In this document: piece after piece, positions 1 to 8,747 of the stretch | How the letters are laid out: each line of letters opens with the position of its first letter | Position numbering within the stretch: the stretch's first letter is position 1 | NCBI GenBank assembly: GCA_002428015.1 | Contig: DIZW01000136.1 | Coordinates: 1 to 60,127 of the forward strand | DNA: 60,127 bases | Direction: 5' to 3' | Source of the DNA: Oxalobacteraceae bacterium UBA6018 | GTDB taxonomy: Bacteria; Pseudomonadota; Gammaproteobacteria; Burkholderiales; Burkholderiaceae_D | Translations under genes and position numbers: made by a program | The notes under the pieces: model-generated | Database searches by the model: none | Told to the model about the DNA's origin: nothing | The model's input: the letters and a program-made list of their open reading frames with translations, nothing else

Positions 1-977
1 ACTTCCCCGGCCACGGCGACACCCAGGTCGACTCGCACCGCGACCTGCCCCGCGTGGACAAGCCGCTGGCCGAGCTGGAAAACTTCGAGTTCAAGCCGTT
101 CCGGACGGCCGGCAACAGCGCCCCGGCCTTGATGACGGCGCACATCGTCTACCCCGCCCTGGACGCGGAGCTGCCGGCCACGCTGTCGCGCCGCATCCTG
201 CACGACCTGCTGCGCGCGCAGTGGGACTATCGCGGCGTGATCATCACCGACGGCATGGACATGCACGCCATCGCCGACCGCTACGGCGCCGGCCCAGCGG
301 CGGTGCGCGCGCTGGCCGCCGGAGCCGACATGGTGATGGCGCTCGGCACCCCCGAGACCCAGGCCGCGAGCATCGAGGCGATCGCCGCCGCGATTGCCGA
401 CGGCACGCTGGCGCCGGACCAGGTGCAGCGCCGCCTGGGGCGCCTGACCGCGCTCACGGCCAACTACCCTTGCGCGCCGCACGCCTACACCGAGGACGCG
501 GCGGACCGCGCGCTGATGGCCGACGCGTGGCGGCGCGCGCTCACCACGCGCGGTGCGCCGGTCCGCCCCGCGGCCGGCGCCAAGGTGCGCCTGGTGGTGC
601 GCCAGGACAGCGTCAGCGACGGCGTGTCCGAAGCCGGCGTGCCGGCCGCCACGCTGGCGGCGGTGCTCGGGCGGCTGTACGAGGTTGACCTGGTCACCTA
701 CGCCGACGCCGAGCGCTTCGACGGGGGCGCGCTGGCGCCGGACGGGGTCTTCACGATCCTGGCCTCGACCACGCGCCTGCGCTACGGCGAGAACGCGCGC
801 GCGACCTGGAAGCCGGACCTGCACCTGGCGTTGTGGAACCCTTACCAGGCGCTCGACATCGCCGCGCCGGCACTGATCACCTATGGCTTCGCCGCGCCGG
901 CGCTGGACGCCGTCGTCGACTGGCTGGCCGGGCGCATCCAGGCCGGCGGCAAGGCCCCGGTACCCGGCTTCGTCTGA
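1..977 (+). CDS. nagZ: GH3 beta-N-acetylhexosaminidase (NagZ-like), 5' end missing
   Basis: The carboxy-terminal part of a family 3 glycosidase, open in frame from base 3, so the true start lies upstream of the window. The first readable residues, FPGHGDTQVDSH, are the NagZ loop that carries the Asp-His acid/base dyad. ITDGMDM at about nt 243-263 carries the expected nucleophile Asp. About 170 residues follow the barrel and end in PVPGFV, which suggests a two-domain enzyme of the Bacillus NagZ type rather than the single-domain E. coli enzyme. The family releases N-acetylglucosamine from muropeptides during cell-wall recycling. The family is clear; the exact substrate is inferred. Confidence 0.85.
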   Translation, partial: FPGHGDTQVDSHRDLPRVDKPLAELENFEFKPFRTAGNSAPALMTAHIVYPALDAELPATLSRRILHDLLRAQWDYRGVIITDGMDMHAIADRYGAGPAAVRALAAGADMVMALGTPETQAASIEAIAAAIADGTLAPDQVQRRLGRLTALTANYPCAPHAYTEDAADRALMADAWRRALTTRGAPVRPAAGAKVRLVVRQDSVSDGVSEAGVPAATLAAVLGRLYEVDLVTYADAERFDGGALAPDGVFTILASTTRLRYGENARATWKPDLHLALWNPYQALDIAAPALITYGFAAPALDAVVDWLAGRIQAGGKAPVPGFV

Positions 978-1169
978 CAGCCGCGCCGGAGCTTGGCGCA
1001 CGGAAATGAGGGCGCCACGGCAGAGTTTATGTGACAATATGCGCTTCGCTCCAAAATCGGCGGTCTGCACGCGCCCGGGAAAGGTAGCGAAACACCGTGT
1101 CCACTGTTCGACGAGCTCAAGCGTTATACGCCTCGGGTTCGTCTTTATGTCATCGATTGAAGGATTTCT

Positions 1170-2516
1170 ATGTCCCAGTTCCGTCTTGCTCGTATCAGCC
1201 TGATGTTGGCCGCCATCGGCCTGAATGCCGCGCCAGTGTTCCTCTCGAGCGCCCAGGCCCAGTCCAAGCCCGCCGCATCGGCCTCGGCGACTGCCGAAGC
1301 ACCGAAGGATGTCGTGCGTCCGGAGGTGTTCAAGCTGATCGATCCGAACGCGATCAAGGACCTGATGGCGAAAAAGAATTACGCGGAGGTACAGGACCGC
1401 ATCACCAAGGTCGAGGCGCTGCCTAACCTGTCGCCGTTCGAACTGTACGTGATCAACCGCATGAAGATTTCGCTCGGTTCGGCCACCAACAACGAGGCCA
1501 TGACGACCACCGCGCTGGAGGCGGTGATCGCGACGGGCCGCCTGAATCCGACCGAGCAAGGCGACTACCTGGCGGCCCTGGGCAACTTCGCTTACAACGA
1601 CAAGAACTACGCCAAGGCGATCGAGACCTACAAGCGCTACCAGAAAGTGAGCCCGACGCCGCTCAAGGTGCGCAACGCCCTGGTTCGCTCGTACTACCTG
1701 TCAGGCGACTTCGCCTCGGCGCGCACCGAGTTGCAGGCGGTGATCGCGGAAGCCGAACAGGCTGGCAAGGTGCCGGATGCGGAAGACCTGCGCCTGTACG
1801 CCAGCGCGTCGGCCAAGGTCAAGGACATGCCGGCCTATGTGAGCGCGCTGGAAAAGCTGGTCAGCCACTACCCGACCGACGACTACTGGACCGACCTGCT
1901 GAACCGCGCGCAGAGCAAGCCCGGCTTTAACAACCGTCACCAGCTCGACTACTACCGCCTCGAGCACGCCGCCATCAAGACCATGGCACCGGAAGAGTAC
2001 ACCGAGATGGCCGAGCTGGACCTGATCGCCGGCTACCCGACCGAAGCCAAGAAGGTCCTCGACGAAGGCTTCGCCGCGAACGTACTGGGCAGCGGCAGCG
2101 ACGCGGCCAAGCACAAGCAGCTGCGCGACAAGGCCAACAAGGGCGCGGCCGACGACACCAAGACCATTGCCAACGGCGAAGCGAACGCGACCAAGGCCAA
2201 GGACGGCATCGCGCTGGTCAACCTGGGCTATGCCTACGTGACGATGGACCAGTTCGACAAGGGCATCGGGTTCATGGAGCAAGGCATCGCCAAGGGCGTG
2301 GGCAAGAAGGCAGACGAAGCCAAGCTGCACCTGGCCGAAGCGTATGCGATGGCTGGACGCAAGGCTGACGCCATCAAGCTGTTCCAGACCCTGAGCGGCA
2401 ACGACGGCATGAGCGACCTGGCCAAGTATTGGATGTTGCTGATCAACAGCCCGGGCAAGGCCGGCGCGCCAGCGGCGGCTCCAGCAGCGGCGCCGGCGCC
2501 AGTGGCTGCCAAGTAA
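1170..2516 (+). CDS. Secreted tetratricopeptide-repeat protein, function unknown
   Basis: 448 residues. The start is ATG at 1170 with GAAGGA about 7 nt upstream. Residues 1-31 form a signal peptide ending in a SAQAQ-type cleavage region, so the mature protein is probably periplasmic. Helical repeats of TPR type follow, for example around GDYLAALGNFAYNDKNYAKA and GIALVNLGYAYVTMDQFDKG. The carboxy terminus is an Ala/Pro-rich tail. TPR proteins act as protein-protein scaffolds; no catalytic motif is visible. It stands alone, between nagZ and a strong terminator. No specific function can be assigned. Confidence 0.75.
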   Translation: MSQFRLARISLMLAAIGLNAAPVFLSSAQAQSKPAASASATAEAPKDVVRPEVFKLIDPNAIKDLMAKKNYAEVQDRITKVEALPNLSPFELYVINRMKISLGSATNNEAMTTTALEAVIATGRLNPTEQGDYLAALGNFAYNDKNYAKAIETYKRYQKVSPTPLKVRNALVRSYYLSGDFASARTELQAVIAEAEQAGKVPDAEDLRLYASASAKVKDMPAYVSALEKLVSHYPTDDYWTDLLNRAQSKPGFNNRHQLDYYRLEHAAIKTMAPEEYTEMAELDLIAGYPTEAKKVLDEGFAANVLGSGSDAAKHKQLRDKANKGAADDTKTIANGEANATKAKDGIALVNLGYAYVTMDQFDKGIGFMEQGIAKGVGKKADEAKLHLAEAYAMAGRKADAIKLFQTLSGNDGMSDLAKYWMLLINSPGKAGAPAAAPAAAPAPVAAK

Positions 2517-2537
2517 CTCTGCCAGCTTCATCGAGAG

Positions 2538-2568
2538 CGGGTCTGGCTTCGGCCAGGCCCGTTTCTTT
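2538..2568 (+). terminator. Rho-independent terminator of the TPR gene
   Basis: A 10-bp stem (2538-2547 with 2552-2561, one G-T pair) closes on a TTCG tetraloop and is followed by TTTCTTT. It lies 21 nt after the TPR stop codon. Confidence 0.85.
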
Positions 2569-2725
2569 ATCTGGCCGCGCGCGTGGCAATGCTTGGCGGC
2601 GGCGTCCCGGCAATGCCCGGATTGTCGGCGCTGACTTCGGCGGTTTTCAATGTCGCCGCCACCCGGTACAGTGTTGAATGCCGCATCCGGTCCGGGCGGC
2701 GACGGATCGGAAGACGCAGGTCTTG

Positions 2726-3505
2726 TTACATGGCGGTGAGGCCGCCGTCGACGGCGAGCTGGTGCCCGGTGACGAAGGAGGATTGCTCGGAGCATAGCCA
2801 GAGCGCCGCGTTGGCGATCTCGGCCGGCTCGCCGAAGCGGCCGATCGGATGCTCCTTGCGCAGGCGGTCTTCGCGCTGGGGCTCGCGCTTGAGGGCGCGG
2901 GCCATCATGGGGGTGTTGATGACGCCGGGACAGACGCTGTTGATGCGGATGCCGTCGCGGGCGTATTCCGCGGCGGCGGTCTTGGTCAGCCCAACGACGG
3001 CGTGCTTGGTGGCGGCGTAAATCGGCTGGGTGGGCGCGCCAATCAAGCCGGCAACGGAGGCGGTGTTGACGATCGCACCACCGCCCTGCTTGAGCATCTG
3101 GCGAATCTCGTATTTCATGCAAAGCCAGGCGCCCTTGATGTTGACGTTGACGATGCGGTCGAACGCGGCTTCGTCGGCGTCACCCAGGGGGACCGACTCT
3201 TCCTCGACGCCGGCGTTATTGAACGCGCAGTCGAGCCGGCCATACATGGCGACGGTCTTGTCGATCAGCGCTTCAACTTCGGCGGCGCGGGTGACGTTGG
3301 TGTGCACAAACAGGGCTTTGCCACCGGCTTCGACGATCATCGCCGCGGTGGCGTGCCCGCCATCGACCGAGGTGTCGGCCACGACCACGCTGGCGCCGGC
3401 GCGACCGAACGCCAACGCCGCCGCACGTCCGATGCCGCCCGCCGCACCGGTCACGAGAACCACCTTGCCTTCGAATGAAGTGTCTTTTTGCTTAACTTTG
3501 AGCAT
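2726..3505 (-). CDS. Short-chain dehydrogenase/reductase (SDR)
   Basis: 259 residues, a normal length for a classical SDR. Visible motifs are the cofactor loop TGAAGGIG near residue 19, NNAG, the catalytic Ser in the NTASVAG stretch, and YAATK (the YxxxK pair). The carboxy end, VTGHQLAVDGG, is typical of glucose/3-oxoacyl reductase-like members. The ATG at 3505 has AGGTGAGG just upstream. An acidic residue at the end of the second strand (VVADT) suggests a preference for NAD(H), but the substrate is not predictable. It is a single gene on the minus strand. Confidence 0.85.
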   Translation of the reverse strand: MLKVKQKDTSFEGKVVLVTGAAGGIGRAAALAFGRAGASVVVADTSVDGGHATAAMIVEAGGKALFVHTNVTRAAEVEALIDKTVAMYGRLDCAFNNAGVEEESVPLGDADEAAFDRIVNVNIKGAWLCMKYEIRQMLKQGGGAIVNTASVAGLIGAPTQPIYAATKHAVVGLTKTAAAEYARDGIRINSVCPGVINTPMMARALKREPQREDRLRKEHPIGRFGEPAEIANAALWLCSEQSSFVTGHQLAVDGGLTAM

Positions 3506-3597
3506 GCCTCACCTTTTTGAGGTTGTCTTATAGCAGCATTTGCTGCCCTAGAGAAACATCATAGCGTATATGGTGGTAGCTAGCTAGCAAGTTGTTG

Positions 3598-6345
3598 TCA
3601 CGGTGAAACAGCCGTTTTGCCCTGCCCGGCTTTGTGCTGGTCGCCGACGATCACGACGCTGAGGGCGGCCGGGTCGATCGCCTTGCGGAAGGCGGCGTTG
3701 ACGCGGGCGACAGTGACGGCGGAGAGCTTGCGTTCGAAGTCGCGGCTCCAGTCGAAGCTTTGGCCGAGGAACAGGAACGAGGCCCAGGCGCTGGCGACGA
3801 TGGCGTCCTGGGAGCGGTTTTGCAGGCGCTCCTGGAGCAGGCCGGATTTGGCGTCGGCCAGTTCGGCGGCGGTGAAACCGTCGCGCAGGGCGCGCTGGAG
3901 TTCCTCGCGAATGGCGGCGTCGACCTTGGCCAGGTTGGCGGGGGCGGCGATGGCCGAGACGCCGAACATGCCTGCCCGGTCGAGGTCGCCGGCGCCGAGC
4001 TGGGAGCCGCCACCGTAGGACAGGCCGTCGTGCTGGCGGATGCGGTTCATGAGGCGCGAATGCAGGCCGCCGTCGCCGAAGATCTCGTTGGCGAGCATGA
4101 GGGCCGGGTAGTCGGGGTCGTCGATGTTCAGTTCGATATCCATGCGCGCGCTGACCACGCCATTTTCCTTGTCGGGGGCGTCCAGCACGCCGGTCATGGG
4201 CGCGACCCGGGCGATGCTGCGCTTGACCGGGGCGTAACTGGCGTGGCTGGGCCAGTGGCTAAACAGTTCCTGGACCAGCGAGGGAATCGGTCCGGGGTCG
4301 AAGTCGCCGACGATGGCCAGCTCGCCGTGGGAGGCACCGTAGAAGTCGCGGTGGAAGGCGCGCACGTCGTCGAGCCGGGCGGCCTTGAGGTCGGCGATGT
4401 CGTCGGCGATGCTCTGGCTGGCGCGCACGTCGCCCTTCGGGTAGGTGTTGTAGTGCTCGGCGAGCACGCGGGCGGCCAGCGTTTCGGGGTCGTTGCGCGA
4501 GGCTTCCAGGGCGACGATGGACTGCTGGCGCAGTTGTTCGAATTCGGCGGCCGGGAAGCTGGCGTGCTGGAGCACGTGGGCGACCAGGCGCAGCGCTTCG
4601 GGCAGGTTGGCGCGGGTGGTGTCGAACTGCAGCAAGGTGCCGGAGATCTTGAGCTTGTCGAAGGCGTCGGAGAGCTGTTCGCGGGTGTATTGGCTGGTGC
4701 CGCGGGTGAGCATGGCGTTGGTCAGGGTCGGCACGGCGCCGCGCCCGAACAGGTTATTCTCGTCGCCCCAGTGCAGGCGCAGATCGACCGAGACCGATTC
4801 GCCCCGGTTCTTCTTGGGCAGCAGGGCGAGCTTGATGCCGCCCACGGTGGCCAGCCTGGTGCGCTTCATGATGTTGGCCTGGCTGGGATCGAAGTCCTCG
4901 GCCTGCAGCGTGGTGGTCTTGGGCTTGAAGCCGGCCAGGACCGCGGCGAGGCTGGGCGCGGGCGGGATCTCGGCCCGGCGCGGGGCGGTCTCGGGGATGA
5001 ACTCGCCGGTGACGCGGTTGTCGCGGCGCAGGTAGCGCGCGGCGGCGGCCACCACGTCGGCGCTCTTCATGGCGGCGACGCGGTCGCGCCCGACGAAGAA
5101 CAGGCGCCAGTCGCCCAGGGCGATCGATTCGGACAGGGCCACGCCGACGCGGGCCGGGTCGTCCAGGCTCTTTTCGATGTCGTTGCCGTCGCTGCGGCGC
5201 ACGCGCGCCATCTCGGCCTCGGTGGGCGGATGGTTGGCGAAGTCCTCGACGGCGGCGGTGAGCGCGGCGCGCACCGGTTCGACCGGGGCGCCCTTCTTGA
5301 CGACGGCGCCGAAGAATTGCATGCCGGGGGCGTAGCCGGTCTGGGCGTAGGCGAACACCTCGGTGGCCATGCCGCTTTCGACCAGCAGCTTGTGCAGGCG
5401 CCCGGCGGGGGCGGCGCCGAGAATGTCGGAGGCGAAGCTGAGGGCGTCGCTGTCGGGATGCAGGGCGGCCGGGATCTTGTAGCCGAGCGCGACGACCTGG
5501 ACGTCGCCCTGGCGCCGCACGGCGAAGCTGCGCTCGCCATCCTGCACCGGTTCGACGGTCCAGAATTGCGGCAGCGCGCGGCGTGGCTTGGGAATGGCGC
5601 CGAAGTCATGCCCGATCCAGGCCAGGGTGCGGGCCGCGTCGAATTTGCCGGCCACCAGCAGCACGGCGTTGTCGGGCTGGTACCAGGTGCGGTAGAAGGC
5701 TTGCAAATTGCCGATGCGGACGTTTTCAATGTCGCTGCGGTTGCCGATGGTGGCGCGGCCATAGCTGTGCCAGTCAAAGCCGATGCTTTGCATGCGCTTC
5801 ATGAGCACCGTGCTGGGCGAGTTCTCGCCGCTCTCGTATTCGTTGCGCACCACCGTCATCTCGGAATCGAGGTCCTTGCGGGCGATGAAGGCGTGCACCA
5901 TGCGCTCGGCCTCCATCTGCAGCGCCCATTTGAGGTTGTCGTCGCCGGCCTGGAACACTTCGTAGAAGTTGGTGCGGTCGAAGGCGGTGGTGCCGTTGTA
6001 TTGCATGCCGCGGCGGGTGAATTGCTGGACGATGTCGCGGTTGCGGGGCGCGCCTTTGAACATGAGGTGTTCGAGCAGGTGGGCCATGCCGGTCTCCCCG
6101 TAGTTCTCATGACGCGAGCCAACCAGGTAGGTGACGTTGACGGTGACGGTGGGACGCGAGTTGTCGGGAAAGAGCAGCACCTTGAGGCCGTTGGGCAGGC
6201 GGTATTCGGTGATGCCTTCGACCGCGGGGCCCTGGGTGACGCCGGCCGGCAAGGCGATAGCGAAGGCGCTGCCGGCCAGCAGCATGGACAGGCACAGGCA
6301 GGCGCGCACGGCGTGGGCGCGGGACCAGCGGAACAGGACGGTCAT
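3598..6345 (-). CDS. M16 family zinc metallopeptidase (pitrilysin/insulinase-like), secreted
   Basis: 915 residues from ATG at 6345. That start is preferred over the upstream in-frame TTG at 6393 because a signal peptide (MTVLFRWSRA to GSAFA) begins there. HLLEH at residues 89-93 is the inverted zinc motif HxxEH, with the third ligand expected in the NEYESGE stretch. The protein has two halves, each with an M16 core fold; the second half has lost the zinc motif, as is usual. It is predicted to degrade peptides in the periplasm or envelope. The 20-bp repeats at 6397-6460 lie immediately upstream in its leader. Confidence 0.88.
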   Translation of the reverse strand: MTVLFRWSRAHAVRACLCLSMLLAGSAFAIALPAGVTQGPAVEGITEYRLPNGLKVLLFPDNSRPTVTVNVTYLVGSRHENYGETGMAHLLEHLMFKGAPRNRDIVQQFTRRGMQYNGTTAFDRTNFYEVFQAGDDNLKWALQMEAERMVHAFIARKDLDSEMTVVRNEYESGENSPSTVLMKRMQSIGFDWHSYGRATIGNRSDIENVRIGNLQAFYRTWYQPDNAVLLVAGKFDAARTLAWIGHDFGAIPKPRRALPQFWTVEPVQDGERSFAVRRQGDVQVVALGYKIPAALHPDSDALSFASDILGAAPAGRLHKLLVESGMATEVFAYAQTGYAPGMQFFGAVVKKGAPVEPVRAALTAAVEDFANHPPTEAEMARVRRSDGNDIEKSLDDPARVGVALSESIALGDWRLFFVGRDRVAAMKSADVVAAAARYLRRDNRVTGEFIPETAPRRAEIPPAPSLAAVLAGFKPKTTTLQAEDFDPSQANIMKRTRLATVGGIKLALLPKKNRGESVSVDLRLHWGDENNLFGRGAVPTLTNAMLTRGTSQYTREQLSDAFDKLKISGTLLQFDTTRANLPEALRLVAHVLQHASFPAAEFEQLRQQSIVALEASRNDPETLAARVLAEHYNTYPKGDVRASQSIADDIADLKAARLDDVRAFHRDFYGASHGELAIVGDFDPGPIPSLVQELFSHWPSHASYAPVKRSIARVAPMTGVLDAPDKENGVVSARMDIELNIDDPDYPALMLANEIFGDGGLHSRLMNRIRQHDGLSYGGGSQLGAGDLDRAGMFGVSAIAAPANLAKVDAAIREELQRALRDGFTAAELADAKSGLLQERLQNRSQDAIVASAWASFLFLGQSFDWSRDFERKLSAVTVARVNAAFRKAIDPAALSVVIVGDQHKAGQGKTAVSP

Positions 6346-6396
6346 GGGCGGGCACAGGTTGTGGAACGGGGTGGTCAAAACCAGCAACAACAAAAC

Positions 6397-6460
6397 CGGC
6401 AGCTATCGGCAGCGATCGAAAAAAACCGGCAGCAATCGAAAACAACCGGCAGCAAGCAAT
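6397..6460. repeat. Short tandem repeat, 20-bp period
   Basis: Units begin CGGCAGC(g/a)ATCG at 6407, 6427 and 6447, exactly 20 bp apart, separated by A-rich spacers. A half unit, CGGCAGCTATCG, sits at 6397. The array is between the CBS gene and the M16 start and would form part of the M16 5' leader. Confidence 0.7.
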
Positions 6461-6585
6461 ACGCGACGACAGGGCGCGCAAATACGCACGGCAGGACAAG
6501 ACAAGGCTTGGCGGGCAGCCGCCCTCCCGACGCATTGGCCCGATCCGATGGTAGCAGACGCTACCCCCGTCCGCTTAAGCGCAGC

Positions 6586-7035
6586 TTATTGGCGCGCGCG
6601 TTTTTCGTGGGCTTGCTGGTGGGTGCTGATGCGCGACAATTCGCCCATCTCTTCGGCCAGGAATTCGAGCAGGTCGTCGACGCTGACGATGCCGGCCAGG
6701 CCGCCGGCGCTGTTGACCACGGGCACGCGCCGGATGCCGCGAAAGCGCATGCGTTCGATCGTTTCGTAGACGTCGTCATCCTCCGAGGTGGTCAACAGGT
6801 CGCCGCTCATGATGTCGCCCACCAGCAGGCTGGAGGCGTCCAGGCCGAGGGCGATGACGGAGACGACGATGTCGCGGTCGGTGATGATGCCGACCGGCAC
6901 GCGCTCGCCGTCCGGCTGTTCGATGACGACCAGGTCGCCCACGTGGTTCTTGCGCATGAGCAGGGCCGCGCCTTGCACGGTTTCATCGCGGGTACAAAAA
7001 ATGGTCTGGACGGTGCAGATTTCGCCTATTCGCAT
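6586..7035 (-). CDS. Tandem CBS-domain protein
   Basis: 149 residues made almost entirely of two CBS domains (about residues 8-62 and 73-130). The repeats VGDLVVIEQ and RRVPVVNSAGGLAGIVSVDD are typical CBS beta-alpha cores. The tail is short, polar and basic. Stand-alone CBS pairs bind adenine nucleotides (AMP, ATP or AdoMet) and regulate partner proteins; the ligand and partner here are unknown. The ATG at 7035 is well placed. An FNR/CRP-type palindrome lies about 90 nt upstream, which would fit oxygen-responsive control. Confidence 0.85.
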   Translation of the reverse strand: MRIGEICTVQTIFCTRDETVQGAALLMRKNHVGDLVVIEQPDGERVPVGIITDRDIVVSVIALGLDASSLLVGDIMSGDLLTTSEDDDVYETIERMRFRGIRRVPVVNSAGGLAGIVSVDDLLEFLAEEMGELSRISTHQQAHEKRARQ

Positions 7036-7124
7036 GCTGTTCTCCCGGGCGCTGGGCCGCTGGTCGCGTCCGCGGGGCGCGGCGCGCGTTAAGCAACCAC
7101 GCTAACGCAGCTATCGGCACATCG

Positions 7125-7140
7125 TTTGACCCCGGTCAAA
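7125..7140 (-). promoter_or_regulatory. FNR/CRP-family-type operator upstream of the CBS gene
   Basis: TTTGACCCCGGTCAAA: two perfect 7-bp half-sites around a 2-bp centre, equivalent to TTGAC-N4-GTCAA. This is the spacing of FNR/ANR/DNR sites, with C/G in place of T/A at the inner position. It is about 90-105 nt upstream of the CBS start. Confidence 0.5.
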
Positions 7141-7164
7141 GCGGCGCCGGCGCACGGCTGGCAG

Positions 7165-7506
7165 CTAGCGTTTCTCGCCGGGCAGCGGGAGGAAGCAGGC
7201 GTCCACCACTTGCAGGTCGTTGTCCTTGGCGAAGTCGACGACGAAGTGGTAGGCCAGCGGTTCGATGGCCTTGAGGTCGCCGTTGACGACCACGGCCTTC
7301 ACGCCGTTGAGGAGCGTGGGCCGCACGTAGGGCGAATACTGGAGGTGGGCGTGGCGCCCTCCCGAGCCTTCCGGGCGGAAGCAGGACATCGCGCCGCACA
7401 GGCGTTCGGCCCAGTCGCTGGGACGGAACTGCCTGCCATTGCTGGTCAGGCCAAGAATGAAAAACTCCTCGGAGACTTCTTTCTTGATGTCGGTGGACTC
7501 GGCCAT
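7165..7506 (-). CDS. DUF3579 family protein
   Basis: 113 residues from ATG at 7506 (MAESTDIKKEV); the TTG 18 nt upstream is an unlikely start. The conserved stretch EEFFILGLTSNGRQFRPSDW, then AERLCGAMSCF, YSPYVRPTLLNGVKAVVV and FAKDNDLQVVDACFLPLPGE, matches the DUF3579 family, which is found mainly in betaproteobacteria. It is a small soluble protein without known activity. A terminator-like hairpin and a TATAAT box lie upstream. Confidence 0.85.
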   Translation of the reverse strand: MAESTDIKKEVSEEFFILGLTSNGRQFRPSDWAERLCGAMSCFRPEGSGGRHAHLQYSPYVRPTLLNGVKAVVVNGDLKAIEPLAYHFVVDFAKDNDLQVVDACFLPLPGEKR

Positions 7507-7534
7507 AGGGCGGCGTGTTACCAATAAAGATGCG

Positions 7535-7560
7535 CAAAAGACCCCGCCGCTGCGGCGGGC
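7535..7560 (-). terminator. Rho-independent terminator after the CobD-like gene
   Basis: Read on the minus strand, CCCGCCG-CAG-CGGCGGG is followed by GTCTTTT. It lies about 135 nt after the CobD-like stop and about 30 nt before the DUF3579 start, so it could end the ribosomal-protein operon or attenuate DUF3579. Confidence 0.65.
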
Positions 7561-7590
7561 CCGAATTCAGTACTGCCTTGAATCTTCAGT

Positions 7591-7596
7591 ATTATA
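7591..7596 (-). promoter_or_regulatory. Possible -10 box for the DUF3579 gene
   Basis: TATAAT on the minus strand inside an AT-rich patch. No convincing -35 is seen at 16-18 bp. If used, the transcript would contain the hairpin at 7535-7560 in its leader. Confidence 0.4.
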
Positions 7597-7692
7597 TCTT
7601 ATAGAAGAGTTGAAATTGCAGGCTTGCCGGTCCAATGTCGCGAAATTGTAGTCAAGGTACAGATTTGCACTGCGCTGGTGCGGGCACGCCCC

Positions 7693-8652
7693 TTAACCGA
7701 GCCAGACCGCACCGGACAGGAGCAGCAGCAGCAGCATCCATAATAGCAAAGCGCGCCACACCAGCCCGACCGTGCTCTGCAGGGCGCGCACGTTGGGCTC
7801 CTCGCCCGGCATGATCTCCGGTTCGGCGTCGCTCAGGTCGACCGTGGCGGCGTCAGGCGGCAGGACCTTGGAGGCGTTCTCGTTGGGGGTGCCCAGGCGC
7901 ACGCCCATGGCACCGCCGCCGGCGGCCAGGATGATGCCGCGCGCCTCGTCGCTCCAGCGGTGGGCGAAGTTGCGCCAGGCGTAGATGGCGTCCTCGAAGT
8001 TGCCGACCACCGCGAAGGCCGCCGCCGTTAGGCGCACGGGCACCCAGTCGATCCAGTAGAAGGCGCGGGCGGCGAACTGGCCGAAGGCTTCGTTGCGCAT
8101 GTGCTCAGGCTCGTTCCAGGCGCGCGCCAGGAACTCCGAGACGCGGTACATGACGGCGCCGGCCGGGCCCAGCGGCATCAGGAACCAGAAGAAGACGCCG
8201 AACACGTTGCGGTGAGTGGTGACCAGGGATTTTTCGACGGCGATGCGGACCACCTCGGTGGTCTCCATGCCGATCGTGTCGAGCTTGGTCCACTCGGCCA
8301 GCAGGTTGCGCGCGGCGGCCTCGTCGCCGGCCGAGAGGGCGATCTGGATCGAGGTGAAATAATGGCTGTAGTGGCGAAAGCCGAGCGTCAGGTAGACGAT
8401 CAGGACGTTCCAGGCGAAGGCGGCGAAGATCCAGTTGTGGCGCTGCAGGAACCAGTAGAGGGCGGCGGTGGGCACCATCAGCACGCCCATCATGATCAGC
8501 CAGCCCAGGCGGCCGTTGGCGGCGTCGCCGGCGTTGAACCAGCCTTCCATGCGCAGGGCGAAATGCTTGATTTCGGCATAAATCAGATTATCTGCGCGCA
8601 GGGGCTTGAGTTGCTCGATGAGCAGCGCGCAAAGAATGGAGAGAAATGTCAT
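7693..8652 (-). CDS. CobD/CbiB-family membrane protein
   Basis: 319 residues starting MTFLSILCALLIEQLKPL, with hydrophobic segments near residues 50-70, 72-95, 155-175 and a last one at 300-318. It resembles the CobD/CbiB family, whose founders make adenosylcobinamide phosphate at the membrane in B12 synthesis. No other cobalamin gene is nearby, and it is the last gene of the ribosomal-protein/Nudix group. This branch may have another role, comparable to the AmpE-like relatives. The family call is fairly firm; the reaction is not. Confidence 0.7.
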   Translation of the reverse strand: MTFLSILCALLIEQLKPLRADNLIYAEIKHFALRMEGWFNAGDAANGRLGWLIMMGVLMVPTAALYWFLQRHNWIFAAFAWNVLIVYLTLGFRHYSHYFTSIQIALSAGDEAAARNLLAEWTKLDTIGMETTEVVRIAVEKSLVTTHRNVFGVFFWFLMPLGPAGAVMYRVSEFLARAWNEPEHMRNEAFGQFAARAFYWIDWVPVRLTAAAFAVVGNFEDAIYAWRNFAHRWSDEARGIILAAGGGAMGVRLGTPNENASKVLPPDAATVDLSDAEPEIMPGEEPNVRALQSTVGLVWRALLLWMLLLLLLSGAVWLG

Positions 8653-8747
8653 CGAAACGTCCTTTTGAAGTGAAGCAATACCGCTTTGCCCGCTACGATA
8701 ACGCAGAGCAGTCCGGGAATCAAACTTATTGCCCCGACAATGAGCCC

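Noticed and set aside
6397..6460. CRISPR-like array
   Set aside because: Units are only 20 bp apart with A-rich 8-bp spacers, no cas genes and no repeat-spacer length pattern.
3634..7092. 1152-codon open frame on the plus strand opposite the M16 and CBS genes
   Set aside because: It has no domain, is rich in Gly/Ala/Val/Asp as expected of an antisense frame in GC-rich DNA, and the genes on the minus strand have clear motifs.
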